From Parvularculaceae bacterium (GTDB taxonomy: Bacteria; Pseudomonadota; Alphaproteobacteria; Caulobacterales; Parvularculaceae), in NCBI GenBank assembly GCA_021776465.1, contig JAJFFU010000222.1, positions 1-64,000 on the forward strand: a stretch of DNA of 64,000 bases, in the 5' to 3' direction. A program made the position numbers and the translations under genes. Shown here one piece after another: positions 48,045-57,844 of this stretch. Below the pieces are notes generated by a model. It searched no databases. It was not told the DNA's origin and was given only the letters and a program-made list of their open reading frames with translations. Position 1 is the stretch's first letter; the number at the start of each line of letters is the position of its first letter.

Positions 48045-50321
48045 ATGGCTTCGAATTGCTGGAAACACCGTCTACTGCGCGATCTAAAAGTTTCCGTTTC
48101 AATGCTTGCAGTCGCGACTATTTCGGTGGGCGCTGCGGGAGCACAAAATCTGACTGACACGATCGTTGTGACGGCGCAAAAGCGCGAACAAAATGCAGAT
48201 GATATTGGCATTTCGATTACCGCCAAGTCAGGCGATCAATTACGCGAAGCCGGCGTGCGCGAGTCAAAGGATTTATTACGCGTTGCACCCGGCGTCCTGC
48301 TAGATTCCACTGCCGGTGGAGGCGTCGCAGCCAACCTCACGATCCGCGGAATCTCGCAATCGGATTACTCCGCCACCCAAGAGTCGCCGAACTCAATTTA
48401 CATTGATGAAGTCTATATAGCATCGTCGTCTGCAGCGGCGTTTCCCATATACGACCTTGAGCGCGTGGAAGTGTTGCGAGGCCCGCAGGGAACACTTTTC
48501 GGGCGCGCTTCCAGCGGCGGCCTGGCTCATTTCATCAGTCGTTCGCCTACCGATGAATTCGAGGGATACGCTGAAGTCGGATATGGTCGTTTTAACAGCG
48601 TTCATGTAGAATCAGCGATTAGCGGCCCTCTTGCAGAAGGACTTCGAGGTCGATTGTCTGGGCGATTCGAGGACGCCGATGGGTGGTTCAAGAACGAAAA
48701 CCCTGGAAGCGTTGACTCTTTTGAAACGAAGTTCTTTGGCGTTCGTGGACAGCTTGAAGCCGACTTATCCGATCAACTTGTCGCTAATTTGATCATTTCC
48801 TATGACAAAAAGCCCGAGCACGAAGCGGGACTGTACAAAGCAGAGCCATTTTATCTTGATGGATCAGGCCTTCCCGCGCCGCTTCCAGCTGATGTCGATG
48901 CTTATGGAACAGGGCCCGGGAATGATTTTGTAGGATATCGCGATCCGTTTGAAGATGCGCAAACTGGCAGCTTCAACAATGTAGGCTTTTTCACGAACGA
49001 GCGCATATCGCCCACGCTAAAACTTGAGTGGTCTGGTGATAAAGTCTCGGTCACATCGATCTCGAATTACACGCACTTTGAGTTTGACTACAACGAGGAC
49101 TGCGACGGCGGACCCCTCGACTATTGCCAGTTTCCCTTTGCTCAAGAACTAGACCAATTCACGCAGGAACTGCGCGCAAACGGCGAGATGGGTTCACTCT
49201 TCTGGACCGCTGGTTTTTTCTACCTAAATATCGACCAGACCTCGAATATTGATTTCGTATTCCCGCTTCTTTCCGGTGACGATTTCGCATTTTCCGACAC
49301 CAATCAGCTTGCACAAAAAACTAGCTCTTACGCTTTCTTCGGTCAGGCCGAATACTCGTTCACTGACAAACTGCGAGGAACGCTTGGGCTTCGCTATACA
49401 AGAGACAAGAAATCCATCGATTCCAAGGTGTTTTTTCTTGAGCTTGGCAACGGGTATTCCGGCGGCACCGGTACGACAGTATTTGATCCTCCATTTCTCG
49501 CTTACGATTTCAGCCCGGAAACAGTTGGCGACCTCGCCACTGTGGAAGACGACCTTTGGACGGGAAAAGCGCAGCTTGATTATACGCCAACCGATAATAC
49601 GCTCTTTTACGTCAGCGCCTCACGCGGCCAGAAAGGCCCAGGCTTCAACACCAATGTTTCGGGAAACTTGACGATTCCGGAAACACCATTTGGCAGCGAA
49701 ATTCTTTGGGCTTACGAGGCTGGCGCCAAGCTTAGTCTCGCCGACCGCCGTATCCAATTTAATGCGAGCGGATTCTATTATGATTACGAAGACTTCCAAG
49801 GGTTTGCCTTCAATGGCCTGCAGGGCGTCGTCGGCAATTATGATGGGGAATTTTATGGCGGCGAGGTTGAAATAAACACAACGCCCGTCGATAGCTTAAA
49901 CATTACGTTTGGAGCGTCTTATCTCGAATCCGAGCTAGAGGATGTTCCGACCGCGTACGCTGGCGTCGTAAACCAAGAGAGCGTTTTGACACCACGATGG
50001 ACCGTCAACGGGCTTATCAACAAAAGCTTTGATGTTGGGCCAGGTTCGGCTTCGATCCAGTGGAGCTTTGATTATATTGGCGATCGCTTCACATCAATCG
50101 AAAATAACCTTGCAACATTCGTAGAGGCGTCTTTTGTTCACAATGCGCGGGTAGCTTATCGTTTCGAGGATCAAGGCTTAGAACTCGCTGCTTTTGTCGA
50201 TAACATCAGTGATGTGGATCGCGGGAACTATGCATTTGACCTTATTGCCTCTGGCGGTTTTGTCATTCGAAGTTTTGCAAAACCACGGTGGTGGGGCGTT
50301 TCCATCCGAAAAGAATTCTAA
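48045..50321 (+). CDS. TonB-dependent receptor
   Basis: Signal peptide, TonB box-like DTIVVTAQKREQNADDIGISIT, plug NLTIRGISQ, LRGPQGTLFGRASSGGLAHFIS. Confidence 0.94.
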   Translation: MASNCWKHRLLRDLKVSVSMLAVATISVGAAGAQNLTDTIVVTAQKREQNADDIGISITAKSGDQLREAGVRESKDLLRVAPGVLLDSTAGGGVAANLTIRGISQSDYSATQESPNSIYIDEVYIASSSAAAFPIYDLERVEVLRGPQGTLFGRASSGGLAHFISRSPTDEFEGYAEVGYGRFNSVHVESAISGPLAEGLRGRLSGRFEDADGWFKNENPGSVDSFETKFFGVRGQLEADLSDQLVANLIISYDKKPEHEAGLYKAEPFYLDGSGLPAPLPADVDAYGTGPGNDFVGYRDPFEDAQTGSFNNVGFFTNERISPTLKLEWSGDKVSVTSISNYTHFEFDYNEDCDGGPLDYCQFPFAQELDQFTQELRANGEMGSLFWTAGFFYLNIDQTSNIDFVFPLLSGDDFAFSDTNQLAQKTSSYAFFGQAEYSFTDKLRGTLGLRYTRDKKSIDSKVFFLELGNGYSGGTGTTVFDPPFLAYDFSPETVGDLATVEDDLWTGKAQLDYTPTDNTLFYVSASRGQKGPGFNTNVSGNLTIPETPFGSEILWAYEAGAKLSLADRRIQFNASGFYYDYEDFQGFAFNGLQGVVGNYDGEFYGGEVEINTTPVDSLNITFGASYLESELEDVPTAYAGVVNQESVLTPRWTVNGLINKSFDVGPGSASIQWSFDYIGDRFTSIENNLATFVEASFVHNARVAYRFEDQGLELAAFVDNISDVDRGNYAFDLIASGGFVIRSFAKPRWWGVSIRKEF

Positions 50322-50344
50322 AATAACTCCTCCCTGAATACTCA

Positions 50345-50369
50345 CGCCCCTGCACGTAGTGCAGGGGCG
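50345..50369 (+). terminator. Intercistronic hairpin between TonB receptor and PQQ protein genes
   Basis: CGCCCCTGCAC-GTA-GTGCAGGGGCG, 11-bp stem; weak following T tract (CCTTTG). Confidence 0.6.
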
Positions 50370-50401
50370 CCTTTGCAAGGGTTGCCGCGAAACTGAAAAA
50401 A

Positions 50402-52480
50402 ATGATCAAGCCCCTTCACATATTTGTAGCAATTCTTCCATTTATCGTATGCGGTTGCGAACCGCGTGGTGGGAAGGATAACTGGTCTCCACCAGCCCAA
50501 CGCACGGGAGCACAAAGCTCCGATTGGAAGCTCATCGGCGGCAACGACTATGAGCAGCATTTTAGCACGCACTCGGAAATCAATTCCAACAATATTAGTG
50601 ATCTGAAACTTGAGTGGTACGCGGACATTCCGACACGGGATGGCCTTACCGGTGTGCCGATCGTGGTCGATGGTGTTATCTATCAAAGCGGCGGACTGGG
50701 CAAAGCATGGGCGCACGACGCCAGAACGGGAGAACAATTATGGGAGTTCGACGCGCAAATCGAGTTTCCATTGGGCGTCGTTCCTTCCTGGGGCGCGCGT
50801 TTAAGCCGCGGCCTCGCTGTATGGGAAGACAAAGTCCTAAAAGCTTCGGGCGACTGTCGCCTTTTTGCGCTTAACCGATTTACCGGCGAAAAAATCTGGG
50901 AGGTGCGGTCCTGCGATACGAATGAGGGCAGGACGATTACGGGTGCCCCGCGGGTTGGGGACGGCAAGGTTTTTATCGGCAACGCCGATGCAGATTCCAA
51001 GGCCGGCCGTCCGCATGTCGACGCCTACGATATTGCAACAGGTAGGCATCTTTGGCGGTTCTATACGATACCCGGCGATCCCGCATTGGGCTTCGAAAAC
51101 AAGACTATGGAGATGGCCTCAAAGACTTGGGGTGAAAGCTACTGGTTAAACGCTGGCGGCGGCAGCGTGTGGGAGGGTATTACCTACGACCCGCGCACAG
51201 ACCTCGTCATCATCGGAACGGATGGCGCTTCCCCCTTTGATCCGAGGTTGCGTGGCAACCCGACTGGCGATGAGTTGTTCACCGCCGCAATTGTCGCGCT
51301 GAAAGCTGATACGGGGGAGTACGTCTGGCATTATTCAACCACGCCGCAGGACGGCTGGAACTACTCTTCGACGATGCCCATAGTACTCGCCGATCTCACT
51401 ATGGAAGGCCAACAGCGCGCGGTTGTTATGAACGCGCCGAAGAACGGCTTCTTCTATGTTCATGACGCGCGGACAGGTGACCTGTTGAATGAACCGAAAC
51501 CAATTGTTGATATTAATTGGGCGTCAGGTGTCGATATGAAAACTGGTCGCCCGATGAAATTGGATGACGCGCAATACTGGTTGAAAGGCGAAGGTGGAGC
51601 GGTTGTGTCCCCCAGTCCTATGGGGGCTCACAATTGGATGCCCATGAGTTTCAGCCCGCAATCAGGCTTGGTCTACATCCCAGTCTCGGACTATCCGGCT
51701 CTGATGACATCGAACCCAAATAATTTGGTCGGTTTCACCGAGGTAAACTTCTATTATTCGAAAGAGAACGGCGGCCCGTTCAGTGGCGAGCTATTGGCTT
51801 GGGATCCGATCAAGCAGCGCCCGCAATGGCGGCGGAAAATTGGGAGGCCTTATCAGGGGGGCGTTCTTACGACAGCCGGCAATATTGTTCTCCAGGGGAG
51901 CACCAAGGGAACGCTTAACGCGTATGAAGCCAGAACCGGCGAACTCCTGTGGTCGTTTTCTACGATTTCCGGCGTGCTCGGTGCGCCAAGCACCGCCATC
52001 GTTGATGGCGTGCAGATGATTTTTGTTGCAGCTGGATCAGGTTCAACTTCAGCCGTAAGCTTTGCGCCTGATTTTTCGGATCGTGCTGACGGGCCGGCAC
52101 GCCTTCTAGCTTTTTCGCTCCATGGCAATGCACGTTTGCCGAAACCCAGTTTAGAAGCGACGCCCATCGAACGGCCCTCAGTCGCCGAGCCCACACCAGA
52201 ACTGGCGGAAAGTGGGAAACGCATATGGGATGCTAACGGCTGTGAACTTTGTCATGGATACCGGGTTGTGGGCGGATCAGGATCGATACCGGACCTGTCC
52301 CGAGTACCGTCATTGCCGCCTGAAGCGTTCGATGCGATCATAAGGCAAGGGGTCTTCGTTCAATCCGGCATGCCTGACTTTGGCGATTATATCTCTGCCG
52401 ACGAGGCGCACGCATTAAAAGCCTATATTACGAGCGAAATTTGGCGACAATACAAAAGCCAGGAAATGTCTGCGGAGTAA
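50402..52480 (+). CDS. PQQ-dependent quinohemoprotein dehydrogenase-like protein (second copy, C-terminal cytochrome c)
   Basis: Paralogue of 35976..38078; C-terminal CELCH heme motif. Confidence 0.87.
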   Translation: MIKPLHIFVAILPFIVCGCEPRGGKDNWSPPAQRTGAQSSDWKLIGGNDYEQHFSTHSEINSNNISDLKLEWYADIPTRDGLTGVPIVVDGVIYQSGGLGKAWAHDARTGEQLWEFDAQIEFPLGVVPSWGARLSRGLAVWEDKVLKASGDCRLFALNRFTGEKIWEVRSCDTNEGRTITGAPRVGDGKVFIGNADADSKAGRPHVDAYDIATGRHLWRFYTIPGDPALGFENKTMEMASKTWGESYWLNAGGGSVWEGITYDPRTDLVIIGTDGASPFDPRLRGNPTGDELFTAAIVALKADTGEYVWHYSTTPQDGWNYSSTMPIVLADLTMEGQQRAVVMNAPKNGFFYVHDARTGDLLNEPKPIVDINWASGVDMKTGRPMKLDDAQYWLKGEGGAVVSPSPMGAHNWMPMSFSPQSGLVYIPVSDYPALMTSNPNNLVGFTEVNFYYSKENGGPFSGELLAWDPIKQRPQWRRKIGRPYQGGVLTTAGNIVLQGSTKGTLNAYEARTGELLWSFSTISGVLGAPSTAIVDGVQMIFVAAGSGSTSAVSFAPDFSDRADGPARLLAFSLHGNARLPKPSLEATPIERPSVAEPTPELAESGKRIWDANGCELCHGYRVVGGSGSIPDLSRVPSLPPEAFDAIIRQGVFVQSGMPDFGDYISADEAHALKAYITSEIWRQYKSQEMSAE

Positions 52481-52739
52481 GGCGCCCATCAACTGCGTGC
52501 CTTCAAGATGCGACAGCTTCAACTGAGCGATAGGTAGGTGCCATCATCGATTTCTATGGGGCTTTTTTTCGCTTTGGCGTTGGACCGCTTCTCTTATTAG
52601 GTTTCAGAGATCTCAAATATCCTCCGTGAAGACATCTGTTCAACGCCAACATCCGGACTCACATACGTATGTCCTGATCAAACCGACAGGAAGTTTTCAG
52701 ACCTGTAAGACAATTGCGATACTGATGATTTAAATGTAA

Positions 52740-54575
52740 TTGGGAGCAATCGAGATGAGCAACTCAAACGAATGCCTCATATCTAGGCGCGACGTTAATT
52801 TTTTGCTGCTCGATTGGCTGCAGATTGAATCAATCATTGAACACGCTCCCTTCACTGATCATTCCCGGTTCACAATAAGCGCAACGCTCGACCTCTTTGA
52901 ATCCATCGCTAAGGCTCATTTCACACCGCATAACCGAAAAAACGACGAGTATGAGCCGCAGTTTGACGGCGAGCGCGTTACTCTCAATTCTGAAATAAAA
53001 AAGGCGCTCGAAGCATTTTCAGAAGCTGGTTTGATGGCAGCTACTCAAAATGAAGATATCGGCGGCATGAAACTTCCAACGTCTGTAGATCTGGCTGGCA
53101 TGGCCTATATGTTTGCCGCAAATGCCGGTTCAATTGGGTACGCCTTTCTCACCAAGGCGAACGCCAATCTGCTGCTTGCACATGGCGCCGCCGACCTTGT
53201 TGATCGGTTTGTCAAACCGATGATGGAGGGCGCAGCTTTCGGCACGATGTGCTTGTCCGAGCCGCAGGCTGGCTCGAGCCTCGCCGACATCAGAACACGC
53301 GCGCTGCTTATGCCAGACGGGCGTTATCGCATATTCGGCTCCAAGATGTGGATTTCCGGAGGCGAACACGAGCTAACCGACAATATTGTTCACGCCGTTC
53401 TGGCGAAAATTCCCAATTCTGACGGCAAATTGCCTCCTGGCACGGAAGGCATCTCACTTTTTGTAGCGCCAAAGCGCCTAGTCGATCTTCACGGAAATTT
53501 GGGCGAACGAAATGACGTCGCTCTTGCCGGGCTCAACCATAAGATGGGTTATCGCGGCACTGTCAATTGCGCGCTCAATTTTGGCGAAGGCCGTTTTACG
53601 CCGGAAGGAGAAGCCGGCGCGATCGGCGAAATCATTGGGGAACCCGGAAAGGGCCTCGCCTATATGTTTCATATGATGAACGAGGCCCGCATCGGAGTCG
53701 GCCTGGGCGCCGCCGCCATGGGGTATTCCGGTTATCTTCACGCATTGGATTACGCGCGTGAGCGACTGCAGGGCAGACTGCGAAGCGCACGCGATCCCTC
53801 AACGCCGCAGACACCTATTATCGCGCACTCCGACGTTAAGCGGATGCTCCTCGCGGCGAAGTGCTATGCGGAAGGTTCGCTCGCACTTGTCCTATACTGT
53901 GCCAAGCTTTTTGACGAAACCCGGATTGCCGACAAAGCAGCAAAGCACGCACACGCGCTTCTCGATTTGCTTACGCCCGTCGCAAAAAGCTGGCCATCAC
54001 AATGGGGCCTCGCCGCCAATGACATTGCTATCCAGGTGCTTGGCGGAGCAGGCTACACGCGCGATTATCCGGTAGAACAGCTCTATCGCGACAATCGCCT
54101 CAATCCCATTCATGAAGGAACACACGGCATTCAGGCGCTTGATCTTTTAGGCCGTAAGGTGGCGCGCGGCGACGGGCTGGCATTGCTGTCCGAGCGCATC
54201 ACAACTACGATTACCGCCGCTCGCGAGGACGAAATATTGGCGCCACACGCGAATATGCTGGATCATACATGGAAGCGTATTTCTTGCGTTACTGAAGCGC
54301 TTCACGCGCTAAGCGATGTCGACGAGAGGCTCGCGAACGCAACTGCGTATCTTGAGGCTTTCGGTCATATCGTTGTCGGATGGCTATGGCTTGACCAAGC
54401 CCGGTCCGCTCTTGCTCTGCGCGCCTCGCCTGAAGCCGACATGGATTTCATTTCGGGCAAGCTGCAAGCATGCCGCTTTTATTTCGCTTGGGAATTGCCA
54501 AAAATCGAAGCTTGGCTTGGCGTACTTGACCCCGTTGACACATGCACCCTTGCGATGAAAGACAACTGGTACTGA
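52740..54575 (+). CDS. acyl-CoA dehydrogenase
   Basis: MCLSEPQAGSSLADIRTRA, MWISGGEHE, QVLGGAGYTRDYPVEQLYRDNRLNPIHEGTHGIQ. Confidence 0.93.
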   Translation: MGAIEMSNSNECLISRRDVNFLLLDWLQIESIIEHAPFTDHSRFTISATLDLFESIAKAHFTPHNRKNDEYEPQFDGERVTLNSEIKKALEAFSEAGLMAATQNEDIGGMKLPTSVDLAGMAYMFAANAGSIGYAFLTKANANLLLAHGAADLVDRFVKPMMEGAAFGTMCLSEPQAGSSLADIRTRALLMPDGRYRIFGSKMWISGGEHELTDNIVHAVLAKIPNSDGKLPPGTEGISLFVAPKRLVDLHGNLGERNDVALAGLNHKMGYRGTVNCALNFGEGRFTPEGEAGAIGEIIGEPGKGLAYMFHMMNEARIGVGLGAAAMGYSGYLHALDYARERLQGRLRSARDPSTPQTPIIAHSDVKRMLLAAKCYAEGSLALVLYCAKLFDETRIADKAAKHAHALLDLLTPVAKSWPSQWGLAANDIAIQVLGGAGYTRDYPVEQLYRDNRLNPIHEGTHGIQALDLLGRKVARGDGLALLSERITTTITAAREDEILAPHANMLDHTWKRISCVTEALHALSDVDERLANATAYLEAFGHIVVGWLWLDQARSALALRASPEADMDFISGKLQACRFYFAWELPKIEAWLGVLDPVDTCTLAMKDNWY

Positions 54576-54984
54576 GCGGGCATCCACAAGCCTATATCCA
54601 CACATGTTGGCGAATCCTGTGCTTAGCTGCGACCGAAAATTACGCCCTTGGACCTTTTGGTTCACGCCGCCTGTTTTGAGACAGCGGTAACGGGATGTTG
54701 ATTATGGAGACGATAGCGCGGAACCGGCGCGAATTTTAGGTAAAGAAAAAAGCCGATTTCCCTCACACGGTGTCAATGCTCCACGCCGGTTCACACATAA
54801 CGCCATGACCACTCAACAGTCTGACACAGTCAACATATATTAGACCGCACAGAGACTATTTTCGACTGGACTTATCGTGGGGTCTGAGCGTTGCTGTCAA
54901 TGCGCGCTTTTCCACCCTCGCGCCGCTCCCGCCCGACCGTTCCGGCGCCGGGCTTGTCGCAGTGCAACAGGCAAGGAGACAGAT

Positions 54985-55245
54985 ATGGCGGGACCGCCGA
55001 AGAAACGAAAAACCAAGAGTAAGGCGCGAGATCCCCGCGCGAAAACCAAGAAAGACCTCATCATTACAAGGCTGCGCCGCAAGACCGGCGTCAGCCTCAA
55101 CGAGTTGATTGATCTCACCGGCTGGCAGGCCCATTCGGTGCGCGGCTTCCTATCGGGAACGGTCAAGAAACGTCTTGGGTTAAAACTTTTTGCTGAGACC
55201 AACGGCAAGGGCGAGCGCCGCTACTTTGTGAGGACGGCGTCATGA
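54985..55245 (+). CDS. DUF3489 domain-containing protein
   Basis: TKKDLIITRLRRKTGVSLNELIDLTGWQAHSVRGFLSGTVKKRLGL. Confidence 0.88.
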   Translation: MAGPPKKRKTKSKARDPRAKTKKDLIITRLRRKTGVSLNELIDLTGWQAHSVRGFLSGTVKKRLGLKLFAETNGKGERRYFVRTAS

Positions 55246-55697
55246 GCGAGCCGGAAACTCATGAACGTATTTGCAAAGAGATAGACGGTCTCAATGCACT
55301 CTCATTCAACGATCTGAAAGCAAGGTATCGAGCGATCAGCGGCGACGCCCCGCCCAAGCGGATCGGTCGGAAGCTCCTGATCCTGGCCATCGCCTATGAG
55401 ATGCAACGCAAAGCCTTTGGCGTTCGCGCCGACCGGATCGCGCGCCTGAACAGCCGCGCGGCAATCGACGCTGCGCAAAAAAGAGCACCGGCGAAGCCGC
55501 GCAAATCCTTAAAGCCAGGCGGACGTTTGCTGCGTGAATGGCGCGGCCGGAGCTATGAGGTCTATGTGGCCGATGACGGATGTTACCTGGACGGCGAGCG
55601 GTTCACGTCACTCTCGGCTGTCGCCTTTGCGATCACAGGCGTTAAACGCAATGGCCCGGCCTTCTTTGGGCTGCGCTCGCCGCGCATTGCATCATGA
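55242..55697 (+). CDS. DUF2924 domain-containing protein
   Basis: GGRLLREWRGRSYEVYVADDGCYLDGERFTSLSAVAFAITG; 4-bp overlaps with both neighbours. Confidence 0.9.
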   Translation: MSEPETHERICKEIDGLNALSFNDLKARYRAISGDAPPKRIGRKLLILAIAYEMQRKAFGVRADRIARLNSRAAIDAAQKRAPAKPRKSLKPGGRLLREWRGRSYEVYVADDGCYLDGERFTSLSAVAFAITGVKRNGPAFFGLRSPRIAS

Positions 55698-57361
55698 GTG
55701 ATCTGAAGCGCTGTGCGATCTATACTCGCAAGTCGACTGAAGAAGGTCTTGATCAGGCATTCAACTCTTTGGACGCTCAGCGGGAGTCTTGCGAGGCGTA
55801 TATAACATCGCAACGCAATGAAGGCTGGCGCCGCGTCAAAGCCCGCTTTGACGATGGCGGGCTTTCGGGCGGCAATACGGATCGCCCGGGGCTGCAAGCG
55901 TTACTCGCCGAAATCGAGGCGGGCCGGATCGATATTATCGTCGTCTATAAAGTCGATCGGTTGACCCGATCCCTTGCCGACTTTGCAAAGCTCGTAGAGC
56001 GCTTCGATAAACATGGGGTCTCATTCGTTTCCGTCACCCAGCAGTTTAACACGTCCAGTTCCATGGGGCGTCTCACCCTCAACGTGCTTTTATCCTTTGC
56101 GCAGTTTGAGCGCGAGGTTACGGCCGAACGCATTCGCGACAAGATCGCCGCATCACGAAAGAAAGGACTTTGGACTGGCGGCAATCCGCCCCTCGGCTAT
56201 GACAATGTGGACAAGGCGCTGGTCATTAACGCGGCCGAAGCAGCGACCGTCAGGCGCTTATTTGACGCCTATCGCGACCTTGGATGCGCCCGCAAGGTGA
56301 TCGAGATCGCCCGCGCTGAAGGGCTGGTCACAAAAAAACACCCCGGTGAGCGTGGCGGCGGGCGCGGCGGTAAACCCATCACCCGGGGCCCGCTATATTG
56401 GCTTCTCGCCAATCCGATCTATGCGGGATATGTGCGCGCCGGCGATTCGCTTTGTGAAGGCGTTCACGAAGCGATCATCGATCGCGAGACCTGGAACGCG
56501 GTTCAGACCATGCGCGAAGCGGCGGCGAAGAGAACCGGCATCGCGACAGCCAAACGCAACCCTCTCGTTGGCAAGCTGTTCGCTGATGGCGATCGACTAA
56601 CGCCGACGTTTTCAACCAGGAGCGGTCGGCGCCATCGCTACTACATCACCAAACTCACTGAGACTGGCGATGAAGCCTCAAAGACCCGTTGGCGCGTTCC
56701 CGCCGACAAGCTCGAGACGTCTCTCGTGACGGCATTGGATCAATGGATCCGTTCAGCGGAGGCGACGACGTCGATCCTTGCCGAGAACACAAGCGCAAAC
56801 CATCACGGCCGGGCCCGCAAGGCGCTTGATCGATTGATCAACGATGAAGCATCACGCACCCCACGCGAACGCATCCACAATTGGGCAGCGTGTATTATCC
56901 GCATTGACCTTGATCAGGATGGCGCCGCCATCACCCTCGCCGCTGATCAGCTTATCGATTGTGATGGAACGCTCCCCATAAACGAGTCAGTCATAATCCA
57001 ATCATCAATAGACATCGGGCCGCGCGGTCAGGGTCTTCGGCTGATCCTGGGCGAGACTGTTGAAGCCGGCGCGGCATCCAAAGCCATGCGCGATCTTCTC
57101 GCCCGCGCGTTCTATTGGAAGGAACAATGGTTCTCAGGGCCGAAGACAACACTCCGTCAGATTGCCGAGGACGCAGCCCGACCGCCAAGCGAGATTAGCC
57201 GCGAGGTTCAACTCGCCTTCCTGGCGCCGGATGTGCTGGACACACTTCACGGCGGAACAGCTAAGGTCTCGGCAAACCAGTTGCGCCGACTGCGCGACCT
57301 GCCGCCCAGTTGGGCCGAGCAACGCAATCTCTTTGGGCTTGGAACGTCCCGCGAAATTTAA
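55694..57361 (+). CDS. large serine recombinase (recombinase family protein)
   Basis: Resolvase N-terminus AIYTRKSTEEGLDQAFNSLDAQRESCEAYI, YKVDRLTRSLADF, and a Recombinase domain. Confidence 0.95.
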   Translation: MSDLKRCAIYTRKSTEEGLDQAFNSLDAQRESCEAYITSQRNEGWRRVKARFDDGGLSGGNTDRPGLQALLAEIEAGRIDIIVVYKVDRLTRSLADFAKLVERFDKHGVSFVSVTQQFNTSSSMGRLTLNVLLSFAQFEREVTAERIRDKIAASRKKGLWTGGNPPLGYDNVDKALVINAAEAATVRRLFDAYRDLGCARKVIEIARAEGLVTKKHPGERGGGRGGKPITRGPLYWLLANPIYAGYVRAGDSLCEGVHEAIIDRETWNAVQTMREAAAKRTGIATAKRNPLVGKLFADGDRLTPTFSTRSGRRHRYYITKLTETGDEASKTRWRVPADKLETSLVTALDQWIRSAEATTSILAENTSANHHGRARKALDRLINDEASRTPRERIHNWAACIIRIDLDQDGAAITLAADQLIDCDGTLPINESVIIQSSIDIGPRGQGLRLILGETVEAGAASKAMRDLLARAFYWKEQWFSGPKTTLRQIAEDAARPPSEISREVQLAFLAPDVLDTLHGGTAKVSANQLRRLRDLPPSWAEQRNLFGLGTSREI

Positions 57362-57563
57362 GACTCATCTTTGTGTCTACAATCAGTTCCTACAGACGAC
57401 CATCACCACGCCGGTTGATTGGACCTCCAAATCGCCCATTAGAGACGACACCCGAAAATCCGCCGTGTGCTCAGTGAAGGTCTCCGGTCTGGTCTCTGCA
57501 AACCCCGAAAAGCCGCGGTGGCGCGCCGTTCACAGCGAACTTTCGTTGGACCGGAGTGAGCGC

Positions 57564-57578
57564 GGAAATGAATGGTGG
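57564..57578. repeat. Candidate right att site of the island
   Basis: GGAAATGAATGGTGG overlaps the last 6 nt of tRNA-Tyr including CCA. Confidence 0.5.
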
Positions 57579-57657
57579 AGGGGGATGGATTCGAACCATC
57601 GTACGCTAAGCGGCCAGATTTACAGTCTGGTGGATTTAACCACTCTCCCACCCCTCC
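57573..57657 (-). tRNA. tRNA-Tyr (GTA anticodon), CCA encoded
   Basis: GGAGGGGTGGGAGAGTGGTTAAATCCACCAGACTGTAAATCTGG...GGTTCGAATCCATCCCCCTCCACCA folds as a class II tRNA; anticodon loop CTGTAAA. Confidence 0.95.
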
Positions 57658-57844
57658 ACGAGGACCGAAGACGGCGAGGCATCGCTATCGCGGCATCATG
57701 GAAACGCCACCTGAGTCGCCGGCGCCGCCATTTGGGAACGGGGTCTATAGCGGCGCGGGGCGAATGGCGCAACCGTGTCGCATTGCGCGCCGTTGATGGT
57801 CTTTTTGCTATGTTTAACGCGCATTTCCCGCTAGGCGTTCACCC

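Larger units (their letters stand above)
24402..57578. mobile_element. Putative genomic island at the tRNA-Tyr 3' end, with serine recombinase and catabolic cargo
   Basis: Recombinase operon abuts the tRNA-Tyr 3' end; imperfect direct repeat at both ends; ParB-MTase/DUF5681 at one end and DUF3489/DUF2924/recombinase at the other. Confidence 0.65.

Noticed and set aside
57572-57796. 74-aa ORF starting MVEGDGFEPSYAKRPDLQSGGFNHSPTPP
   Set aside because: This is the translation of the tRNA-Tyr gene and flank, a well-known false protein.
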